Source of the DNA: Melieria omissa
Taxonomy: Eukaryota > Arthropoda > Insecta > Diptera > Ulidiidae
Assembly: GCA_963971225.1 (NCBI GenBank)
Contig: OZ020267.1
Coordinates: 71,792,218 to 71,856,217, forward strand
DNA: 64,000 nucleotides
Direction: 5' to 3'
The stretch's first letter is position 1. The number at the start of each line of letters is the position of its first letter. Both the position numbers and the translations under genes were made by a program. This document shows, piece after piece, positions 56,044-64,000 of this stretch. Below the pieces are notes generated by a model, which had not been told where the DNA came from, did not search any database, and saw only the letters and a list, made by a program, of their open reading frames with translations.

Positions 56044-56785
56044 TCGGTGTACAACTTTGCTTCCGCCGTTTTTTTCCAAAATCAAAAGCTTTATAGCGAA
56101 AAAGTGGTTACAGATGTATTATTCAAAGTATTGTCCGTCGCTAGCGACAACTTTCTCCCATCTTTCCGGCAATTTTCGGATCCCGGCTCGAAAAAAGGAG
56201 TCCTCTTTTGACGCTATCCATGAAGCAATCCATTTTTCCAATTCTTCGAAGGATTGAAAATGTTGATCTGCCAGGCCGTGTGCCATCGAACGGAATAGGT
56301 GGAAGTCAGAAGGGGCGACATCCGGGGAATACGGCGGGTGGGGCAAGACTTCCCATTTCAGCGTTTCCAGGTACTTTTTGACCACTTTTGCGACGTGAGG
56401 CCGAGCGATGTCGTGTTGGAGGATGACTCTGTCATGTCGAAATCACCATTTTTAAAACGTTGAAACCACTCCCGACACGTTCTTTCACTCAGAGCAGCAT
56501 CACCGTAAGTTTCTGAGAGCATTCGATGCGCTTCAGCTGCATTTTTTTTTCGAATTGTAACAGAAAAGTAAAACTTCCCGCAAATGGCGAGAATTGGGCA
56601 CATAAACGGACATTTTCGAGCGTGAATAATACGAAAACAAGAACAACTGTCACTGAAACGGCGATGACAATTCGTTAGGCACTGTCCACACTCACTTTAA
56701 AGGTATTAACATCTATGTATTTCAACCAGCCTCAGCCGGTACAGCCACCTATCGGAAAACGGCGGAAGAAAAGTTGTACACCTGA
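56044..56785 (-). mobile_element. Internally deleted mariner element, copy 2 (742 bp)
   Basis: Nearly identical to the copy at 23449-24191, with the same inverted ends, TA flanks (56042-56043 and 56786-56787) and, notably, the same internal deletion junction. The left end lacks one base (TCGGTGTAC instead of TCAGGTGTAC), and the right end has a G-to-T-type change (AAAAG for AGCAAAG context). Confidence 0.95.
56119..56612 (-). pseudogene. mariner transposase, internally deleted (copy 2)
   Basis: Same structure as copy 1: a helix-turn-helix N-terminus to GDFD, the deletion, then the C-terminal catalytic region with YSPDVAPSDFHLF (56119-56385). It has one more lesion than copy 1: the poly-T near 56541-56549 is one base longer, which shifts the frame early in the N-terminal domain. 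It cannot make transposase. Confidence 0.9.
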
Positions 56786-56787
56786 TA

Positions 56788-58984
56788 TGAATGAATAGAA
56801 TGCAATCTACTGATCTCTCTAACAATAAACAAATCTCAAAACTTATTTATGCCGGCAATGCTAAATTTTTTAAGCCTCAAATAAAAAAAGGCAAACCACA
56901 ACTATGCATGTACCTTGTACCAAATCGATTGTGGTGCATTGAAACCTAATAAGTAATAACTATTTATTTCATATTGTATTCTTCTTTGTTTGCCATTTTT
57001 CGATCCCAAAGTTGCCTGAGAGCAACTTCACCTATTTGTCATCTTATAGCAAAAGCTACAATAGATTTATGGATTTAATTTAAGTAGACACCAACAAATT
57101 AATATTTTTGGAAGTGAATTCAAAGCAAATTACAAAAATTTTACTGTTATCCTTAAAATAATTTCCAATCATTTGCAGCGATATCAGGGAAAGTTTGTGT
57201 TCTAATTGAAGTCTACGAATTGAGCGCGTTTGATCAAAACCCTGTTTCTTTAAAAATGGTTAAATAAAATCAAAAGTGATAATTTTGTATTTTTCCATTA
57301 ATATTAAATAATTTTTCTGTAATTAAAAAATATTGATACAAAATTCATTTAATCCGTTTTAAGCTAAAATTGCTCAAAAGTGAACTAGCTCTAGAGCTCT
57401 AACAAAGAGGCGTGGCGACTTCAAATGTGGAGTGCACACTTCTTAGATAAATGTTTCATGATTTAAATAATAAAAAGTAATATCAAGACACAGTGTAAAA
57501 TTCGGGGTCGAAAGGGTTAAGCTGCTTTTCTATTAGTGCTGTGTGCATTATTCTGCTTTCAATCTCCGGCAGATATTATCGATATCGTTAAGCGGCTAAT
57601 GAGCATTAAAGCATTAACATTGAGAACTCGTGCCACACACACACACACAACACGCACACAGACAGCCAAATGGGCTCTCGTTAAAGCAACCAACAACAGA
57701 AATACAATAAGGACACGCGTAAGGACGCATGGAAAGCGCACAAATGTAGCAAGTAAATAAAAATAATAAAGCCGTTGAAGGCAAAAGTAAATAGAGTTGG
57801 AATTTATGTAAAGAGTTAATAAAAGCAGCGACCGACAAATGCAAATGAAAATCTAATGAAATAAAGCAAAAGTTTAATGGAGAAGTTTTGCCATAAAACA
57901 AACAACAACAACATGAAGAAAAAACAAATAAACATTAAATAGAAAGCAAAAGTTGAAGAGCAAAAGGTATGTGAAAAGCTTAAAAGCGGCTGAGAAAGAA
58001 GAAAAAAAATAAAACAAAATAAAAACTTTATTATTAGAACGTTTACGATTCGTCGCCGTTGTAATGGCTTTTCAGCCATTCATGTTGCCACGGCACTCTC
58101 GATTGTGCTAACGAGAGCAAAATGTTGCAATGGCAGTGAGGGGGAAGACAGATAAAAGCAGCCAAGAAAGCGCAGCAGCGCAACGCCAAGACGAGTCTAA
58201 GAAGACCCACTGCCATTGGTGCAGAGTTTACAATAGAAAAGGATTTCCTTATTAACTATGAAAACTGTTTGCGTTTCATATAAGCGATTTTCTCTTCTTC
58301 AGTTTCTCTTTTTTATTAATAGTTTTTTGCTTTTCTTTGTTGATGTCATTGTCATTTCATTTGCAGTTTTAATGGCATTTCCACATTTATTCTGTTGTGC
58401 CCAATTAAATATATAATGCGTGGAATGGAATTTTCCATGGAACGAAACAGCAAAACAGTCCACAGACGCCACATAAACATTTTGACAATAGGCGTATTGG
58501 TCAATTGAAATGAACTGGGCGCCACAGCGGACCAATGAAAACGTGCAGCCGTTGCAAACTAATTGGCCAATTAATATGCAAACACAATTTTTATTGCGCT
58601 CATTAAAATAGCCTACGGAGTCAATGACACGAACATGTTTTTCGTAAAAGCAAAAATGGACAACATGTTTGTTGCCTATGCGCACATTGTGTATGATTTA
58701 GTACGTGATTTTCCCTAATTTTGCAAGATACAATGAGAAAATGTTTTATTAAAGATTTGGTGGGTTCAAGTGGAGAGTAAATAATGCTGCATTGGGTTAA
58801 AATTAGCCATAAATATTCCATTGCAGCTGTAAAGTTTTTTTTGGGGAGTAAAGTATACAAATATAAAATGAACGTTTTTGTGAAATGAGTCAACCAATGC
58901 TCTCTGGTTGCGATCAGAAGTTTCAAATCTGAGTTTCATCTCAATTTATTTGCTGTTTTAAACATTTTTGCAAAACTTACTTAT
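56788..58984. other. Unannotated DNA
   Basis: No gene recognised. A single piggyBac-like end (CGAAAGGG followed by TTAA) occurs at 57509-57520 without a visible partner. A CA run lies near 57636-57650. ORFs of up to 128 codons on the minus strand have no recognised domain. Confidence 0.45.
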
Positions 58985-60008
58985 ATTCCATCTTCAACAT
59001 TAATGGGTCTGCCATACAAAACTAGCAATTTTTTATGAAATAAGACCACCACTGCTATCAGACGGCGCCCAGAAGGGTAAAATCTCAGACTCACGTCTAT
59101 TAATTTTTTCATTTAAACATTTTTACTCAACATAGTAACATCGTCTCATCATAACTTAAAGGGTTCGCCATACTAAACTAGCAAATTTTTACATAGTTAG
59201 CCCACCACTGCTCCCAAGTTACTCTTGGAGAGTTAAAATCTAAGACTGAACTTCATTTTAATTCTTTTTTTAACATTTTTTCCACCCATACTTCACTTTT
59301 ATTTTCTGTGGTTGATCCGGTTTTCATACAATATTAACGCTTTTTATGTAATAAGCCCACCACTGCTTTCAGGTTGCACCCAGAGGAATAAAATCTGAGA
59401 CTCACCTTCATTTATTTTCTCTTTTAAAAATATTTTCAGAGTATTCTTACAAGCTATCACGCTGCTTAAAGGGTCTGCCATGCAAATTTATAAAATTAAA
59501 CTTATAATTAATAAAATAAGCCCATCACTGTCATCAAACGGACCCCAAAAGGGACAATTCCAAGACCCACCTCTATTAATTTATTCAATCAAACACTTTT
59601 GATCAACATACTTACATCTTATCATCATAACTTAAAGGGTCTGCCATACAAAATGAGCAAATTTGTATGAAATAAGTCCACCACTGCTCTCAGGTTACTT
59701 ACGAAGAGTTCAACTCTGAGTCCGATGTGTGTTTATTTTCCCTTTAAACTTTTTTTTTCCTAAATAGACTTCACTTTAATTCCTTTGGTTGATCAGGTTT
59801 CCATAACAAAAAATTACGATTTCAATGTAATAAACCCACCACTGCTCTCAGGTTGATCCAAAAAAGGTCAAATTTGAGATTGACCTTCATTTATTTTCTT
59901 TTTTAAACAATTTCTGAGAATACACTTTCAAACTACTACCAACGTTTAAAAAACTTCCATTTGTTTGGATTTGCCATATAAAGTAAGCAAATTTTTATTA
60001 AATAAGCC
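58985..60008. repeat. Tandem array, about 158-bp monomers in a 475-bp trimer
   Basis: CCACCACTGCT-type boxes recur near 59044, 59201, 59354, 59519, 59686, 59834 and 60004 (148-169 bp apart). Each is preceded by AAGGGTCTGCCATAC or TTGGTTGATCAGG. Every third monomer is most alike: the GTTGATCCGG-type monomer at 59312 pairs with 59787 and the GACGGCGCCC type at 59060 with 59535, each 475 bp apart. Confidence 0.85.
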
Positions 60009-61185
60009 CATCATTGTTGTTGTGGTTCAAATTGTTGTTATTGATGTTGTTTTTAATATTGTGTTTGTTGTTGTTCTAGTTGTTGCTGCGAATAGTACAA
60101 AGTATGTGGTTTTTGAATGCGTTTTGTTGTTTTTCATATACTTTGTTTATTTGTTGTTGTAGTTAAAGTTCTTGTTGTTAATTTGGCGCGCAGTAATTGT
60201 TCGTGTTGTTTTTGTTGTACGGAATGTTGCTTGCATTGTAGTTGTGGTTATTGGTATTGTAAAAGCACTTATTGTTGTTGTTGTTGTTTTTGAATATACT
60301 TCTGTTGTTGCGGCTTATGTTGTTCTAATTGAAGTTGCAATGTCTCGTTGTTGTTGTTGTTGTTATAGCCATTGTTTATATAGTTTTTGGTTTATTGCTG
60401 TTACATGTGATGGTTCTGTTGTTGTTGTTGTAGAAGTTGTGGTATGCATTGTAGTTGTGCAGTGGTCGCAACAATCATAAATAGTTCTTGTAACTGTAGC
60501 GGTTTCACTAGTCATACTTGTTGTAGTTGCAGTGATCGCACTACTCATAGTTGTTGTAATTGGAGCTTTCATATTTTGTTGTCTTCTAATGTAGTAGTTG
60601 TTGTCATTGCATATATGTAGTGTTTATTTGTTGCTGTAGTTTTGGTCTTTTCAATTATTGTTGTTGTTTCAGTTGTTGGCATTGTTTTAGTTATGGTTCG
60701 TGTTGTTGTTATTGTTGCTGTTTTTCGTTGTTTACTTCAACTTATTTGTTGTTAGTGTAACTATTTCTGTTGTTGGCATTGTTTTAGTTATGGTTCGTGT
60801 TGTTTTTGTTGTTATTTTTACTTTTTTTCGTTGTTTACCTCAACCTATGTGTTGTTAGTGTAACTATTTCTTCAGCTATTGTTGTTGCTCGAGTTCCTGT
60901 TGCTATTGTAGCTATTGTTATGAACTTGTTGTTGTTGTTGTTTGAATCTGTTGTCAAAGTTCTTGTTCGGTTTGTTATTGTTGCAGTGATAGTTGTTTTT
61001 GTTTTTGTTTTAGTTTTTGTAATTGTTGTTAAAGTTCTTGTAAGTATTTGATATTTCGCTTTGTTAGTTCTTCAGTTTTCATTGTTGTTGTTATTGTTGT
61101 TGTCGCTGGTTATGGCTTTTATTGCCAGTGTGGCGGTGTCTGTCATTTGTATATTTTTTTTGGTTTATTACTGTTGTTGTTGTCA
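60009..61185. repeat. GTT-rich imperfect triplet region, about 1.2 kb
   Basis: GTTGTTGTT blocks alternate with GTAGTT, ATTGTT and TTTGTT. Plus-strand ORFs of 65-102 codons read as Val/Leu/Ile runs and overlap one another in several frames, which is what a triplet repeat does. It starts exactly where the last CCATCATTG of the 158-bp array begins. Confidence 0.85.
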
Positions 61186-61866
61186 CCATAAATTCATGTG
61201 AAATTCATAAAATACAGCAGCGCCCTGAAAACTCACACACACACACTCACATACACAAAAACAAGCACACGCATACATTTTCGAACCCATGTGTGCATAT
61301 ATGTGTGTGTATGTGTGCAATCATTTTTGTGCCTTAGCGCCGTAATATTTTATGCGCTGCCGCTGCTTGCGCTACGAAAGCGGACCGGGTCAGCGTTGGC
61401 GGCTGCTGCTGCCGCTTCTTGTTACTAAACGAAAACGGAAGCGGAAACGCGCATAAAGCCACAACGCCCCATGTTTGCACACCACTTACAACACTCAACT
61501 GCCACCTCACCACTCACCACTCAACGCTCTCTTTACCTGCCGCTTCTTTCTGGCTGCTTTTGTGATTGGGACTTTTTTTGCTGCTTTGCAATATTTCCTT
61601 GTTTGGTGGCCGCTTTTGCCGCAACCAGATTTGTGCGCCGCTTTTTTCAGTTTTCATTCATTTTTCAGGTTTTCTGTGCTGCTTTTCTTTCTTATGTATT
61701 TTTTGTGTGCATTTTTTCTGCGCTTTTGTGTTAACAATAATTCATGAATTTATTGTTCAACGTGGCAGTTACTAATTTTATTTTATCTCTTTCGATAATG
61801 TGTGCTCTCGTGAATACATCTGTGTGTGTGTGTGTGTGTGTGAATAGGTGTATGAGTGGTTGAGTG
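61186..61866. other. Unannotated DNA with CA and GT runs
   Basis: A CA run lies near 61236-61252 and a GT run near 61821-61842. Overlapping Phe/Cys-rich ORFs at 61471-61775 lack domains. Confidence 0.45.
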
Positions 61867-62103
61867 CAGGGCCGTAGCCGTTAGGGGGGTTCTGACCCCC
61901 CCCGAAATGTTAGAACATTGTTTTAATTTATAATATTCTAAACTAGTTACTAATCACACCATGCATGGCTACGTTTACATTGAGCCCAAGTGCCTAATTA
62001 AGTTAAATTAGTCATTTAATTTAGCTTGGAAGCTTGTTTTCAGTCAGCTGTCGGGTTTTGATTTGAGTAACCCCCCCCCGAAAAAAAATCCTGTCTACGG
62101 GCT
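61867..62103. mobile_element. Small DNA element, 237 bp, with 9-10-bp target duplication
   Basis: TGGTTGAGTG occurs on both sides (61857-61866 and 62104-62113). The ends are imperfect inverted repeats: CAGGGCCGTAGCC on the left and AGCCCGTAGAC reading inward from the right. Inside each end lies a G/C run (GGGGGG...CCCCCCCC on the left, CCCCCCCCC on the right). A 9-10-bp duplication fits Mutator-like elements best. There is no coding capacity. Confidence 0.65.
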
Positions 62104-62113
62104 TGGTTGAGTG

Positions 62114-64000
62114 TGAATGTGCTTGTCCGATTGTGGCATTGTGCCGGCACCTCGGGCACTTTTCTTGGTGTCCAGCTGGTTGCGTGTGGCTCGTGTCAAC
62201 CACTAGTGTTGTGCTATTGTTGTTGTTGTTTTTGGGCGCAGCTGCGCGTTTTATATATCGTCCCATATGTGCGGAGTCATCTACTGGATGCGGCCAATAT
62301 CTCACGACCATTTACGTTGCGCAAAATGTAGCAAGTGGTGGCCGTTTTAAGACTTTTTTGCGTGCACTGCTTTTGGGCACTTTGAAGGTTGTTTTTTTTC
62401 TTTTGCATGACATGAGAATTAAAAAACAGTGTAGGTTAGGTTACATTAAGTGTTTTCTGTAGATTGAGTATGAAGCGGGATTTATTTAAAAAAATTAAAT
62501 GTTATTAAGTGGGCAATTCTGTATTGTTAAAAACTTCAAGGAAATTTATTTTCATTTAGAACATTTTCTCTACTTCACATCCAACAAACATCGCACCATC
62601 ATCTCGAAACTTCTTTCAGCAATTTAATGCACAATTTTCCATTAAAAAGTCCAACTCTATTCACTTTAGTCTCATCAGTCTTATCGAACACAGTGTCACA
62701 GCAATTCCGGGTAAACACATTTCCTGCTATAAACTTCATCGACAAATGTACAAATGCCGATAATAAAAAAAAGCCACTTTATGCCGCAGCAAAGCCATTT
62801 CATTCGTTCGTCTCCTATTATTTTAGCGAAATGCCATTTTATCATATTTTTTCCATCAATTTCGTGCAACAAGCAAACAAATAAAGCCGAGAGAAAAATA
62901 AGCATTTTGCATTTTACGAGATTTCCGCAGAACTTTACGGCTGGGCCGATGTGCATTTGCTGCCGGCCATCGCTGCCAACGCTCATCGCATCACATATAT
63001 TTTATTACGTTTTTATAATATCCGACGGAGAGCAGTTGGGATGCCAAAAAGGACAACTGCAAGCGGCGCCTGAATGCCAACAAAGCGCCACTCCAACATG
63101 CATAATATAAATGTCACTCGAACAAAAATAACAACAACAATAATACCAACAACATATATACAAACAAAAATATACAGACGTATGTGTGTAAACAAAAATG
63201 TATGCGCCATCAAGAAGCATTTGCAGTTTTGCGTTTTTATTCCACTGGCCACAGTACAAATGCCGAATTGGCCCCCAGACCTTCGGTGCGCCACTCAAAT
63301 GCAGTTTAAACTTTGAGCTGTCGCTTCAATTGTGCTCGTAAAAACATATACACAGAATGAGAGAGAGAGAGAGGGAGAGCAGTACACAGGACAGAGGGCA
63401 AAGAGGGCGAAAGCATTGAGTTACAGTTTGGTTGGGAAATTGTGGCAAGTGGCGCCGTTGTAATTGTTAACTTTATTCGGTTGCAGTTGACAAAAATTAC
63501 CATGCGATACGTTCAACTTTTGTGCAACATACAAACACACACATATGTACATACGCTCAAACATACAGACACCCACATATACAGATTCACAGTAAGTCAA
63601 CTGAGCTCGGCACACTGCTCACATTTCATATGCACAAATACATTTGCACAATTCAAATGAAATTTCGTGCAATGCGACACGACTGGCGACAACAACAAGT
63701 GACACATTTTGTGTGAATGAGAGTGTGAGTGTATGGGTGGGTGACTGTGTGTTTGTGTGTGTGTGCAATGTGTAATGTTGCTGACAAATTGATTAATGGC
63801 ATGACATGTGCAAATTGTGGAATCATAAAACTTTGCATGTGTGCAAAGTAGATACTGAACCCAAAGTGAGGGGAATACGTAGGAGAGAAGCTGAAGGAAG
63901 CATTGAGGATTTCTTCAATGTTGCAGATGCAGTGAAGCAGAGGGGAAAATCGCAACGATGTAATTTAAGTATGGTTTCTGATGAAATCCTATGGGAGTAG
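62114..64000. other. Unannotated DNA to the window end
   Basis: No gene recognised. A GA run lies near 63358-63377, with CA/GT runs near 63530-63560 and 63745-63765. The last plus-strand ORF runs to the window edge (63806-64000) and could be a partial exon, but nothing in it is recognisable. Confidence 0.45.

Noticed and set aside
60172..61051. Val/Leu-rich ORFs resembling membrane proteins
   Set aside because: Artefacts of GTT triplets; several overlapping frames are open at once and there is no conserved domain.

Overview
This is eukaryotic, AT-rich, gene-poor DNA from an insect, most likely a higher fly, with a tephritid-type fruit fly as my best guess. Three things point there. CAA/GTT and CA/GT simple repeats are abundant. 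The transposons are of BEL/Pao, I-like LINE, LOA/R1-like LINE, RTE-like LINE, mariner and piggyBac-like types. Microsatellites and tandem repeats fill much of the space. The species call is inference. I found no host protein-coding gene I can defend, and no canonical tRNA or rRNA gene. All convincing coding sequence belongs to mobile elements, so the window is probably intergenic or lies inside a very large intron.

Layout. 1-12.2 kb: unique AT-rich DNA with tandem arrays (about 185 bp x3, about 245 bp x3.5, about 170 bp x5), triplet-rich tracts, and a 1-kb TTTTA array. 12.2-18.2 kb: a BEL/Pao LTR retrotransposon with 183-bp LTRs differing at one base, a tRNA-Tyr-type primer site, a 5-bp GTAAG duplication and gag-pol broken by two frame changes. 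18.4-19.2 kb: exactly 120 uninterrupted copies of the heptamer ACCTTCT. 21.6-24.2 kb: a nested transposon cluster. A LINE remnant is split by a 577-bp chimeric LTR insertion that carries a copy of a tRNA-Leu 3' end, and next to it an internally deleted mariner sits inside a minisatellite. 25.2-29.2 kb: a 164-bp satellite packed with TGACTCA heptamers, then a minisatellite that has twice produced ATTAC arrays. 29.9-43.4 kb: mostly unannotated DNA with SINE-like tRNA heads, an RTE-like LINE tail, and further arrays of 144-, 175- and 460-bp units.

44.2-49.4 kb: the best-preserved element, a full-length I-like LINE on the minus strand. It has both ORFs open, a 12-bp target duplication, an initiator plus a correctly spaced DPE at its 5' end, and a TAA-ATC-ATG junction between ORF1 and ORF2. 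52.6-56.8 kb: a piggyBac-type MITE with TTAA duplications, a solo LTR of the same family as the chimeric insertion, another LINE remnant, and a second mariner copy with the same internal deletion. 59-61.2 kb: a 158-bp array organised in trimers, running into 1.2 kb of GTT-rich DNA. 61.87-62.10 kb: a small DNA element with a 9-10-bp duplication and C/G tracts.

How the parts work together: the BEL element and the I-like LINE are self-contained replication units. The mariner, piggyBac-type and 237-bp elements lack a usable transposase and would depend on relatives elsewhere. The most unusual single object is the inverted LTR/tRNA-Leu chimera at 21972-22548, which looks like a reverse-transcription by-product that was integrated into a LINE.
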